A stretch of DNA of 64,000 bases from Coffea arabica (Eukaryota; Streptophyta; Magnoliopsida; Gentianales; Rubiaceae). How positions within the stretch are numbered: position 1 is the first letter of the stretch; each line of letters begins with the position of its first letter. The notes below the pieces were generated by a model. The model saw only the letters and a list, made by a program, of their open reading frames with translations, made no database searches and was not told the DNA's origin. The stretch lies in assembly GCF_036785885.1 (NCBI RefSeq), contig NC_092312.1, positions 14,154,001 through 14,218,000 of the forward strand, given 5' to 3'. Below, in pieces: positions 49,385-60,745 of this stretch. Both the position numbers and the translations under genes were made by a program.

Positions 49385-50509
49385 GGATGATCTCATGTGC
49401 CATAGTTTTGGTTCATTAAATCCCAGTTTTCTTCTTCTTGCTCTAACCCCTTTTACGATTTTGGGTTTTTTCGGGGGCTTATAGTTTTGCATATTTAGAA
49501 GCTTCTGCAGCTTGTAGGTTAGGATTGTTCACATGGAAGTGTATAGGCCAGAGGGACTAGTTGGCGAATATGTTCATTTGATACTTTACACTATAAGGAT
49601 CTTATTCTTTCATTGTTATTTAGCTTTGGTATTTCAGATACCAATACCACACAATTTGACAGATAGAATAAACAATCGGTGTGAATTATAGCATGATACC
49701 AGCTCATCTTTACTGTGCAAGATATGAATGTAAATTTTCAGGAGACGTTTAGCAAATGGTCAACTCTCTATTGCTGGAATTTTTTGCTTAATTTAGTGGC
49801 AAAAACATACCACTGCTCTTGGCAGGCTTTTGCTGTTGATTACTTGACCTTCTGTTTTTGGTTTTTCTACTAATTTTGATTCCTATTTGATTTTGATTTT
49901 GCCAAAGTAAAAAGTGCAGAAAGTAAAAAGGTTAAATAAGAAACAAACGCGTTTCCAAGACTTTTTCTCCATCTCTAAATGTCGGTTTGCTTTATGTAAA
50001 GTATGGTCATAATCCAAAGCTTTAACATATAGTTGCATGGCCAAGGGCCAAAAGAGCAGGACCCAACATCAGGTTTATTTGGGAGATGCTTCAAGAATGT
50101 TGTCCCAATGTTGATGGCTTCGGCTTCTTATTCGATTCAAGATGTAATTGAGTTGGAAAACAGAAAGGTTTGATTTCAACTGTCTAAATGTCTACTCCTA
50201 GTTTCTTAGAAAAGATTCTAGCGTTGATGAAATCTCCCACGCGGAATTTAAGAAAGGAAATCACATCAAAAAGAGGTGGTTGAAAATCTAAGCTGTTGAA
50301 AATCTAAGCTTAGTCAAGGGATGGCTATTAGTTGAAATCAAAGTAAAATAGTCCAACCACGCAAGTGGAAGATAAGGCACCGAAAAGAGCGAATCTAATT
50401 TATTACTTCCTCACCAAGTCTTGCTTTGGAAATTGAAAAATCAACACGTTATAGTTTTTTTTTTCTCCTCCCCTTGTTGGTGGAAAAAACCTTCATTTGC
50501 AAATATATA
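49385..50509. other. 3' UTR of the peptide gene, then intergenic
   Basis: The trailer runs to roughly 49600 (AT-rich, several AATAAA-like sites such as GAATAAAC at about 49667). No other gene is seen. Confidence 0.4.
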
Positions 50510-50863
50510 CTCCCTCCATCCCAATTTGATAGCTTTGATTTTTTTTACACAATTTAAGAAAAATTAGCTAATTTTATGAAAAAATAAATCTAGCCTAATA
50601 TTTTCCAAAAAAATCCTTACGTTAATATTAGGAGTATCACCGATCACTATATTTTTACATTATTTATAACAACAATATTGATGGTATATTGCACCATTTA
50701 AAAGATATATCAAAGCAATTATTAGCAAAAAAGTTGACTGTATTAAATAAGGTAAACTATATTTACAAATAATGAAGTATATTAAATAAATGCATTTTAG
50801 AGAAGTTAAAAGTTGTCTATACTCTTGAATTGAAAGATGGACTACAATTTGGGAAGGATGGAG
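50510..50863. mobile_element. Stowaway-type MITE
   Basis: Left CTCCCTCCATCCCAATTTGATAGC after TA (50508-50509); right TACAATTTGGGAAGGATGGAG followed by TG in place of TA. The interior shares GATTTTTTTTACACAATTTAA and GAAAAATTAGC with 3228-3556. A (TG)n microsatellite starts at the right border. Confidence 0.8.
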
Positions 50864-53595
50864 TGTGTGTGTGTGTAAATGGTGAAAAATATGTACTGAA
50901 AATATCAGCTGGTAAAAATTTTACACCCTAAATGTGTGTGTTTATATGCGTGCGTCCATTGTGCCTGCGTATATGTATGTGTGTGTGTGTGTGTGTTTAT
51001 ATTTATCATTTGGGATATGGTGGTAGGAGGTGAAAAGCAAAGGAGCAGTTAATTAATGGAGAATCTGTATCCAACTTGCGTTGAAGGACCATTTTGGACT
51101 TAAGACGTCTCGTTATCTCTAAGTAAAAAGAGACTGCCAATTTAGTAGTCTTTCTTTGACATAGCAGGTTTCAAGAACCAGGAGTCACTGTTGGTGATAA
51201 AAAGTGAGCAATGTTCAGTGGTTATCGCTCAACGTAACTAATAAAGCAAAGAAGCATTAAAGAAAGTAAGAGGTCATACTAGTTCAAACTCTAATCATTC
51301 GGGAAAAAGATCAAAATTAGTGAGTTATAATGGTTGTTAATTTAGAAAATCCTTTAATCTCGGACATTTCATATTATAATAACCACTAACTTCTCTAAAC
51401 TGGATGGAGTATGTTCATATTTAATTTGTTTTCCAGAATTGTTTCATGTTTTAGTTGGGACTCGGCCTTAAATGATTGCAATTGAGAAATAAGGCGTACT
51501 CCCAAATGAAAAAATTGCAGAATTGATGGTCATGGAATTTTGTATTGTGTCTTTTCTTAACCAAATATTGTGAATTGTCAATTTGTAATAGTACATATTT
51601 TTCATCCAATAGTGCAATTACTAGCTTCCACGCTCACCTTCACTCATAGGCTATGCAGTGACCACGAAACATGCGTACCCTGTTCATTAGCCTACAATAC
51701 AACAATTAAAGAATTGCATGGAAAAGTTAAATGCAGATTAACAGGCCAATCCTTCCCAGTTGATCGAATCAATATAACTGTAAAGGCAATTAGTTAAATA
51801 TCATTGACACATGAATCTTCATCTACTTGATGTATGGTTATGAGTGCAGAACTATTTTGTTAGTGCCTCCCACTACCAATGGATTACATTTGTATTGATT
51901 GCTAACCAACCAAAAATTAAAATTTGAAGGAAGAAATCATTTACAGCAGAAAAGGAAAAGAGGTGACAAATCAAAGAGATACTAAAAAGAAATCATCTCA
52001 TCAAGAACATACATGCATGACAAGGGCTTCGGAATCTAATGAAATAGGCTCAATTGAAATGATATTTTATATAGTTATCTTGAATAATCTTTGATGATTA
52101 TATAGAGATGGATGCTTATTGTTCTAACCATTCTTCTAATCTCGAGCCTGATAAGAGAAGGGATATTAAACTTTTTTACTACCACAAAACCATTTCGTTT
52201 TTTGAGTTAAATAAATGCTATGGTGAGGGGTATGTATAAACTCGAATTGTTGTTGTACATAAAATTATTTCTTTTGCTAATTAACGTTGTCTTGCCAGCT
52301 TAAAAACCAGCATAAGGGCTCCACTAGAATTGCTCCCTGTTTGACAATTTTCCTCTAAAGGCACCGTCGTGCAAATATATCTTATATTGGGTCGGTTGTC
52401 TTGGCAATTATGCAAGAGAAATTGCATAAAAAGGTTTAATTATTCAGATGATGTTGATTTCAAATTGAATGCATGAAATTAATTGTGAGACATAATAATG
52501 TCAGAATTAAATGACAACATTTAGTCTGTTTTTCAACTATTACTTTGGTATTTATGTTTATTATCTTAGTGTCCATCTATTTTGTCTTGGTATTTACATA
52601 GATTGTATGGTGTGAAGGAAGCCGACAATTGCAGATCCCTTTTAATTGGACAGAAGATGAAGCCAGCAAGCATGAGCACTTTGGACGCTGCACGCAGTAC
52701 ACAGAGTAGTATAATAGGAAGAAGAATCAAAACTTTTATTGAGTCAAAATTCTTGCTTGGATAGTTATACCATTAGTGAGTCTAAATTGACCAATTCAGT
52801 ATATTCCGACATTAATCTAATACCATTATATTTCATATTAGTGCTGATCCAACTTTTTGACTAGTGTCAAGGTGTTAAGATATCAGTCTCTTGGTTAATT
52901 ATAGCATTAGGAGCTTTTTGAGTATGTATATGGAAATATATCTATAGATTCTTTTAAACAACATAATGTTGTGTGGAAAAATAATTTAAGTACCATATAA
53001 AACTACACAATTTTGCATTTTTTGTTATATAAGTAATGCTCTAAGCTATATAAGAGACATATCTACATTATAAATATCCCACATGAACTCTATGAACATA
53101 GAAACCTAAAATAACAAGAGTTACGCGTCTGTGCAACATTTCAGGGAAACTACTTGGAAACCAAAGGATTCTAATGCAAAATGTTTCCGAACAAGGCAAT
53201 AAATTTTTCATTTCATGATCCAAATTCTCCAACGCAAGAAATTAATTTAAGAAGATTTAGTCCATTAACCGCCAAAAGTCTCTAATGGGATTACTCTGTT
53301 TCAATTGAAGAGCCCATTTGGTAAACATATATGTATGAATATCAATTTGGCAATATAAATTGATCATAATAGCTTAAATTAACTGCATTTTTTTTTATAT
53401 AGTATATGTTTTTAACATTCCGCCTACCTAAAGCTGCCGATGGCTCTCATGTTACCTTGGAAAATTTTGTGTGAAAGCAGTTCTAGATTCCATATTCAGC
53501 AACCAATTTCAAAGTTTCAGCGTTGCAGATTTTGCAGTACAACAATATCTTTGACATTAGCAGTTTAACTACTTGTGTCACACAAGTTTTTCGTT
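50864..53595. other. Intergenic, no gene supported
   Basis: Microsatellites (TG)n at 50864-50877 and about 50978-50997. Frames at 51570-51797 and 52582-52764 have no family match and poor composition. Confidence 0.4.
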
Positions 53596-54000
53596 CACAT
53601 CATTTTCGCAAATAAGAACAGAATGTTTGTCGGTCTTTATTAACTTATGTAATCCTACATCTTAAACTTCACATGGATTTTAAGGATTGTACCAATCCTT
53701 CTCAACGAGAACGTGCAAGGAAGTTCAATTGGTCTTTCATGACATAGTCCCTTGAAATTCTTCAACGTTGAATGGTTTCTTTGACAATTATTTTTTTTGT
53801 CACATCATTTTTGAAAATAATAACAAAATGTTTGTCGGCTTTCATTAATTTATGTAATCCTACCTCTTAAACTTCACATGGAGTTAAATGATGGTACCTA
53901 TTCTTCCCAATGAGAACGTGCAAGGAAGTTCAATTGGTCTTTCTTGACATTGTACCTTAAAATTCTTCAATGTTGAACGGTTCCTTTGACTATGTTGAGC
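53596..54000. repeat. Tandem duplication of about 200 bp
   Basis: Units 53596-53800 and 53801-54000 both read CACATCATTTT...GAATGTTTGTCGG/AAATGTTTGTCGG, ...TATGTAATCCTAC, CTCTTAAACTTCACATGGA, then GAGAACGTGCAAGGAAGTTCAATTGGTCTTTC. Similarity is about 85-90% by eye. No ORF crosses either unit. Confidence 0.8.
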
Positions 54001-54961
54001 ATAGATAAGGTAAGACCATTGACCAAAGTGGCAAAAACACCATTTCTAGGAATCTGAACAATTAATGCGTGTTATGACCGTATACCGAAGCATTAATGGA
54101 TAGGATGTCGACTGGAATGAATTGTGGAAACTTATTCAGTACAATGTTACTATTTTCTTTGGAACTAATTACATTGAACATGTATCCATAACAAGAAAAA
54201 AAAGGTAAGACGGTTGTGGTTACTAGCTCAACTTCAATAAGAAGTTGTTGGCGAGAAGTGAAAGAGAATGCTTTGTAAAGACATAAAGTAAGCAAGCATT
54301 GATGGATTTGTGTTGCTGGTGCACATTGAAGAGTTACAAAGGTAGGATTCAGATGCTAGTTTTATGGGGATAATAAATGAGAATAAATGCATATGTACAA
54401 AGTGAAAAAGGATGGATTGGAGCAAGAAATGTGAGTAAGAGGTACCGGACCAGAACTCATTCATTTATACTTAAAAAAAAAAAAAAAAAACTATATGAAG
54501 TACATTAGGTTAACTGAGAATATATAGCTTTACTAAGAGACTTATAATAAAAGGGTCATGGTCTTCTAAACTAAAATATATGTAATTCATAGCACAACAT
54601 TACTAAGAAATTGTAGAAAATCTTAAAACATTAATTTTTTAAAAGTAATGAATTTTTACTTTTATAATATTATTGTCTGATAGAGTGTTGACTATCGTAC
54701 AATTTCTATTTGGGTATTAAAAGAGTATGAATTTAGAAGCTATATATAAATAAAAATTAGTGATGGCAGAAGAAGTTTAATATTCTTATTAAGAATTTAA
54801 TTACTGTTAACACAAAATATTGAAGAAAATTAGGAGGTCAGATAAAACTTAAATACATGCCATGAAAGTCTAGTCTGGAACCACTAGGCCAAATCTGTAG
54901 AGAACTCTTAGAATTCGTCCCGCTGCAGCAACAGTCAGCGGGGAGAAGGAGGATGTGGGGA

Positions 54962-55715
54962 GGGATGGCAACGGGGCTGGGGATGGGGAGCCTACAAATT
55001 TCCACTCGCCCCCGCCCCCGCCCAGTCCCCTGTCCCCCGCTCCTTCTGCCCTGTCCCCGCCTCGCCCCATTTCTCTCGCGGGGCTAATAAAAATTTGTTA
55101 TATAATTTTATTATAATTAAATTTTAGCAATCAATTACTAAAATATCAACGCATCACCAAATTATTATTCATTGTAATTTCACAATTGAAACTTATAAAA
55201 ACAATCAAACAAAAATTATTTACATGTAATCCAATATGATAAAATAAATACAACTAAAGTAGTTAAATTTTCACTTTTGGTACAAATACAATCACTAATT
55301 CATTATTGTGCTTGTGTTTTTTTTTAAGAAAAAAATGTTATTGTATTAAGTATAATTAGGAATTTAGTATAAATGTATTAGTAAATTTAGTATAACAATT
55401 AATAATTTGTATTAGTACACATATATAATTATTAGTATAATTGATAATATCAATATATTACATATACTAATATACATTATATAATACATATAACTAATAA
55501 TATCATTATCATAAGTTTGTAACTAATTAAATTATATATTATATATATAATTATATACATATATTTATTTTTTTTAAAGTGGGTGGCGGGGCGGGGGTAC
55601 ACTCCCCCACCCCATTTCTAAGCGGGGGGTAAAAAATTCCCCCCTCCCCCCAACCCCCTCTCTATTAGTCCCAGCGGGGCGGGTGCTCGTGCGGTCACCG
55701 GCCCCATTGTCATCC
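54962..55715. mobile_element. hAT-like non-autonomous element with GC-rich ends
   Basis: The left GGGATGGCAACGGGGCTGGGGA and right (reverse complement) GGATGACAATGGGGCCGGTGACC are inverted relatives. C- and G-rich subterminal blocks (54990-55085; 55580-55690) enclose an AT-rich middle. No 8-bp target duplication could be recognised, so the class is tentative. The GC-rich ends stand out from the AT-rich surroundings. Confidence 0.55.
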
Positions 55716-56439
55716 TTAAATGTGGGTGATTAAAAAAATAAATAAAGAATGAAAGTTGATTCTGGAGTGGGCTTGAAAGGAAAAGAAAATGGACTTGTGT
55801 AACAATGTCAATTTTAAGCCCGAATACATGACTCCAAAGTTTAGAAATGAACCCAACCCATTATTGAGCAGACATTTATAAAGCCCGAAACAGTCAGAAA
55901 TTACTTGAGAATCCATTTGAAGAGAAGGAGCGAAGAACCATGGACTGGATTGTGGAGCAATAGTTATGGATATGGATTAATAAAGAAATTACCAATCATA
56001 ATACTTTCGGAAAAACAAAACACAAATAATTGATGTCAAACGACTTTTGCAAAGAATTAAAGGCTTCGTTCTAATTGAGAATTTGATGGAGGATTTAAAA
56101 TCTACCCATATCACTTTAATTGTTTTGATTACTTAAAAGAAACTTCATTTTATAATTCACCAATAATTTAAATATATCTTAGAATTAAATATAGAAAACC
56201 TCTCATGATTTCGCCGAAAATCAACCGCCCACTTTATGATTTCGAAATATCTACATAGCCTCTTCATGTTTTAAATGGATGAAGAATTTGACCAGTAACT
56301 AGTATATTAGCTGCAAATGATGTATATTTTTTCCTTTCATTTCAATTTTCTTCCCTTGATTTTCTAGGTTTGACTTTTTCTTTCCTTCATTCTAATATCA
56401 TGGTCTATTTTTCAAAAATTTTAGGGTTTTTTAAAATTT

Positions 56440-56600
56440 TTTAAAATTATCATTTTTTCTCCTCCCCCCTCCACCCCTACCAGCCTTCTCCTCCACCACC
56501 ACTACCTCCTGCCACCTTCCATTACATACTGTTGTCCCCTCCCTCCTCTGCTCCCCTCTTTTCCCCTCTCCCTCCTCCTCCTCGGCATTCTTCATTTTCA
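56440..56600. repeat. Pyrimidine-rich low-complexity block
   Basis: CTCCTCCCCCCTCCACCCC-type sequence, like the cores of the two PIF-like elements and possibly a third remnant: TTTTTCAAAAATTTTAGGGTTTTTT lies just to its left. Terminal repeats were not found. Confidence 0.35.
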
Positions 56601-56710
56601 TAGGACCAAGAACTAGAACCCACGATTCTTTCAATTTTCATCATTGGCAATTCTCCAATTCATCAGCCATCATCAAGCAAAGAAAAAAAGTCCTCTTCAA
56701 TGATTTCATA

Positions 56711-56872
56711 TAGTATTATTTGAAATATTAGTATTTGGAATAATTACTGTAACACTTTTTGTGATGTGATGTATGCGAGATAAAACGGTGGTTAAGGATA
56801 TAAAAAAATGAGTTAAAAATGTATTTATGATACAAGCGAAATATTATTTGAAAAATTTTGATATCCTACCAA
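56711..56872. mobile_element. TTGGATAG-family MITE copy
   Basis: Carries TAGTATTATTTGAAATATTA, TAATTACTGTAACACTTTTTGTGATGTGATGTATGCGAGATAAAACGGTGGTT and TGATACAAGCGAAATATTATTTG, the best-preserved core of this family in the window. Confidence 0.65.
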
Positions 56873-57598
56873 AGCGGGAGGTCTACTATCCAAAATGCAA
56901 GCGAAAGATGCATGAGTTGTCAACTAAAATTAAGAGGATAGTCCTAGGAAAAGCAAGCGAAAGATCATGTTGCCTGGGTGGTTGACTTCTGTTCATCTCT
57001 TAGAATAACTAAAGTGAAGGAAATAGTTGTGAAACGATGACAAACAACCTTTAAGTTGATAAATTTGCTGAAAGCACCGTCCACAAAAAAGATCAGCCCT
57101 TCCGAATAATGCAGATGTCCTCTGCCCCTCTCAAATCAGATAACCTTTATAACGCCTTTTGTTTGGATTTTCTTTTTGGCGTAAAATTTTTTCTCCAACA
57201 GTTTTTTTTTTAATTTTCAAAAAATCTTTACAAATGAAGTTTTTTAAAATCAAATATGCTGACCACGTAAAACCTTTTTTTTTCCTAAAGAACTTTGATA
57301 AATGAATCAAAATGCGTGAGAAATTCAAATTGAATTTCAATATATGGGTTTGGCTAACAGGTAATCTAGGACAATCATTAAGAGGGGTTTGAGTGTTAAT
57401 ATATTGAAAAAATTGAAACCAATATTGCAAAGTACCAAAATTCAGTAGTGCATGACTGTTTACATTCTCATGGTAAACCATCAGCGGCCACGTTAGAAAA
57501 ATCCTTCCAATATATGCTCCACTGTGCAACTATGTAAGTATGATGAATTCATTCCATTGAGAAGATTGCATCAGACTTTTGACTTCAAAAGGCCCTTT

Positions 57599-57871
57599 TA
57601 TTGATTACTATATACAGGCAAAGTGGAAAGCGTTTGCGATCTTGATGTTCATATGATTATAGCAAAACCTACGAGGGTCATTTTCAAAGATGTCATAAAA
57701 TTCTGTGAGAAATACGCTTTTATCATTGACAATCAAGATCATGTTCTGGGGACCAGAAGATTTGTGTTCATTACATTCTTTGCATGCACTTCACTTTTAG
57801 GAGATCAGATTACTGTTAAAATTCATCGTGCAGCATGCATTACTTTTTGGCCCTTTCTTGGAAAGTCTTGA
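57599..57871 (+). CDS. Orphan frame, possible gene fragment
   Basis: An uninterrupted frame of about 90 codons with protein-like content: V-H-M-I-I-A-K-P-T-R-V-I-F-K-D-V-I-K-F-C-E-K-Y, then I-I-D-N-Q-D-H-V-L-G-T-R-R-F, ending L-G-K-S and TGA. The preceding TATATACAG could be an acceptor. First ATG inside the frame is at the H-M-I-I position. No family recognised. Confidence 0.22.
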
Positions 57872-58605
57872 GAGGAGGGTCGGAGGCTGGAGAATTCGGC
57901 ATAGTTTGAGGGTTCCCACACGTTTAATTTGCTTCACATATTTGGGACAAATTTCTATTTCCAAAAGGAGCAGAATTCAATTGAAAATGGAATTAATCTG
58001 GGATTAGCTTTCGATTGCTGTTCAAAGGTTAGCTCAGTACTATAATAACGGGAAAAGAACATTTGATTGATAGCGACATAATACATTAATACTCATGAAT
58101 TGACACAAGTATTTTGAGTACAATACTTTCTAACGAGCAGTGCGCATCTTGAAACCTTAAACTAATGATCCAAATTTTGTCACATCTTTATTGTGCAAAT
58201 TGGTGAGATGATGTGGCAAAATTTGAACCAGCGAATCTACCAGTGAGATCCATAGACGGGGTTTTCTTTAAGGAACTCCCATTAGGTATGTTTTCTTTAA
58301 GGAACAAAAAAGCTCTTTAATTTCAAGGAAAAAAATATTTGGGCTGAAAATTGGCAACAACATTTATTTTACACCTTTCTTCTCACTAATACAAACACTG
58401 AAGAAACTCAAAAAAGAAAAAACAATGTTACATTGATCTCAATTAAGTAAAATCTTCAAAGATCATTGCTGAGTAAAGTAAACAAAATTTAGAATAAGAG
58501 GATGAAAATGAAATGACAAATACGATATCATGCAAAGCTTCAAATATGCATGCCCATTATTTCATCTCATCAGCTCTAATATCTTGTAAAATGCTGTTGT
58601 TTGAG

Positions 58606-58902
58606 CTAGAATAAATGTCTCATGTAAATGGGTGCCTTGTGTCCCCTGTGGCTTGGAGTGGAAGAATGCACCACCCCTTTTGCTAGGAGACCAAAATTCA
58701 ATCTTTCCAAGTGCGATACTCTCCTTTTGTCAGCTATCAGCATTCTTGAATCTCCACCCCTAATAGTTCTGGGATTTGGCACGGAAATCAGGGAATCAGG
58801 GTAAGTTCTTGCTGTGGATTTACTTGCTTCTAGCAGTATTATCAGGAAAAAGAAGAGAAGCACAAAGAAACAAATAGGAGGAGGTCGTAGGCTAATTGTC
58901 AT
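58606..58902 (-). CDS. IDA/PIP-like secreted peptide precursor (98 residues)
   Basis: ATG at 58902. The N-terminal signal peptide has a strong hydrophobic core, C-F-F-V-L-L-F-F-F-L-I-I-L-L-E-A, followed by S-K-S-T-A. The middle is basic and variable, and the C-terminal region carries L-N-F-G-L-L-A-K-G-V-V-H-S-S-T-P-S-H-R-G-H-K, close to residues 75-91. This fits the IDA/IDL layout (F-G-x-L-P-K-G-V-x-x-P-S-x-P-S-x-R-H-N) and the S-T-P-S-x2-G-H block of the peptide gene at 49088. It lacks the second, C-terminal P-S-P-G-x-G-H motif, ending instead Y-M-R-H-L-F. It is intronless with TATA at 58971-58978 (minus). Function by family would be an extracellular signal in abscission, development or stress. 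PIP-like and IDL-like assignments are both possible. Confidence 0.65.
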   Translation of the reverse strand: MTISLRPPPICFFVLLFFFLIILLEASKSTARTYPDSLISVPNPRTIRGGDSRMLIADKRRVSHLERLNFGLLAKGVVHSSTPSHRGHKAPIYMRHLF

Positions 58903-58970
58903 GGTTTAATTGAAATGAAATTGGAAATGATTGCATTTAAGTTCTCAAATGTACCATGATGGATGATGGG

Positions 58971-58978
58971 TTTATATA
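58971..58978 (-). promoter_or_regulatory. TATA box of the IDA/PIP-like gene
   Basis: Minus-strand TATATAAA, about 70 bases before the ATG at 58902; it implies a leader of roughly 40 bases. Confidence 0.65.
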
Positions 58979-59160
58979 AGAAGCAAACATGTATAGTTCA
59001 CACGTTTTTCAGAAGAAAAGGTAGCCGGCCGCCACAAATTTGGTGGAGCTTTTCTCAAAAGTAACATGATTAAAAACAAGAAAATACAAGTTCGATGGTA
59101 GGCTAAAGCTACCTTGGATAGCCAGGAATGCTTTTTACTTGAATTGACGATGCAGCTGCC

Positions 59161-59316
59161 TTATCCTCTCATGTTCTTTTCATAAGTCAAATCCAAATGG
59201 TTTTAAGATTTCTCAAGTACATTTTTCAAGACTCATGATTATCCTCTCATGTTCTTTTCATAAGTCAAATCTAAATGGTTTTAAGATTTCTCAACTACAT
59301 TTATCAAGACTCATGA
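59161..59316. repeat. Tandem duplication, 78-bp unit x2
   Basis: TTATCCTCTCATGTTCTTTTCATAAGTC... repeated at 59161-59238 and 59239-59316 with about three mismatches. It lies in the upstream region of the IDA/PIP-like gene. Confidence 0.9.
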
Positions 59317-59534
59317 TTTCCCTTTAGAAAAAAGCTTTTAGTACTTCTTTGTTAATGCAATTGGTTGGTTCTCCCCCTTTTTTTTTGGCTCTTTTCAACT
59401 TGGTTACATGACACTGACCATCTATTGGTGCAGTTCATGCATTTAGATTTTGTGTAATGATAAGTTTTTTTTTCCTTGTATTAATTTGCTTAAAAATTTG
59501 GATTTGTGTGCACAAACCAATATTAAAAAAAAAA

Positions 59535-60745
59535 GCTGGAGATAATTGGGACCTTTCTTGAATTCCTTAATCCAGATTGTAGTAGCCACATCAATATTTT
59601 GGTAAGATGACCTGTAACTCGTGTCCCTTCTTAGCAAAAAGGAAAAGAAACATTATTCAAAACGTCCCTCCAAATGAGTTTTTTCTTTCTTTGCTTTTAA
59701 CATCTTAATTTTACATTTTTTACAAATTTAAATTAGTAAATTTTTGTTTCAATTTAATTTTTCAACCATCAATTAGTCTAAAATTATCATGTGACTCACA
59801 TGCAGTTATTTTTATGTACAAAAAACTTAGATACCATTTTTTGAGGAAAAAATGAATATAAATTGGATCAGATTCCACTTTGTTTTAGTACAAAATGAAT
59901 ACGGTTTGGATCAAATCCTATTTTTTTAGGGAGAAAAATAAATATGGACCATATCATTTGTTTAACTACAAATGGATCTAATTTTTTTTTGTCCTTAAAA
60001 AAGACCATATGTAGGTTGTGTGATGGATTCAAGATAAAAAGTGATTAAAAATTTAGGTTATGACTAAATTTTAGCGATTTGATTTTATGAGGGATGTAAA
60101 GTTATTATTTTAAAAGTGAACGGCAAAAAATTTATTTTGATAAAATATGAGGGACGTTTTAAATAATTTTTTCAAAGGGAAAAGATGGGGCCATTTCAAT
60201 CTGGATATTCAACTTTAGTCATCGACTTCATTCCAAGAAATCTGAAAAGATAGAGGTGGACTTTTAAACTGCACTTTATGAAGTTGTCCATGAAACTGCA
60301 TGTTACGGTTTGACTACTGAAAAGGCAAGATAAACTTGGTGATTACTCGTCTGATGCGCCACTTTGACGATGTCAACATGTTCAAATGGAACATCTAAGC
60401 AGTGAATTTTCACAATATATTTTTATTGATTTATAAAAAGTTTCTTCTTCCTTTTTTTTTAAAAAGTTTTTGTTACGTCATTTAATAACATATGAATAGA
60501 AAGCAAGTTCAGTTAGATCTAGGTATCACTCAAAATTGCAGGCAGTAAATAAAGGAATCCAGAAGTTCTTCTCACCATAAATGTCCTAAAATTTTCTGCA
60601 TCAGATGACGCCATCAGCACCTTGGTTCTTAGCTAGTTGCTGGACTACGGTTTGTACACAAGGAACTCTGCAACATTTGTGTTTTCCAGCAAGAGCTCAT
60701 ATGCTTTTGGTTTGTGCAATCTTGCCACTCTTTTTGAAGTTATTT
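59535..60745. repeat. Segmental duplication, copy A (interrupted)
   Basis: 59535-59646 and 60174-60745 match 63020-63600 in the same order and orientation (for example GTGGACTTTTAAACT.CACTTT, GAAACTGCATGTTA.GGTTTGA, AGAAAGCAAGTTCAGT, ATAAATGTCCTAAAAT, AACATTTGTGTT.TC.AGC.AGAG). A MITE at 59647-60173 splits copy A. Confidence 0.85.
59647..60173. mobile_element. MULE-type MITE (family A, short copy) inserted in copy A
   Basis: Ends GAAACATTATTCAAAACGTCCCTC and, inverted, GAAAAAATTATTTAAAACGTCCCTC match the 13889-15221 family. Flanks AAAGGAAAA (59638-59646) and AAAGGGAAA (60174-60182) agree in 8 of 9. Copy B has the uninterrupted site (TTTTTAGCAAAAGGGAAAATGG, about 63119-63140), which proves the insertion. 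Confidence 0.88.
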
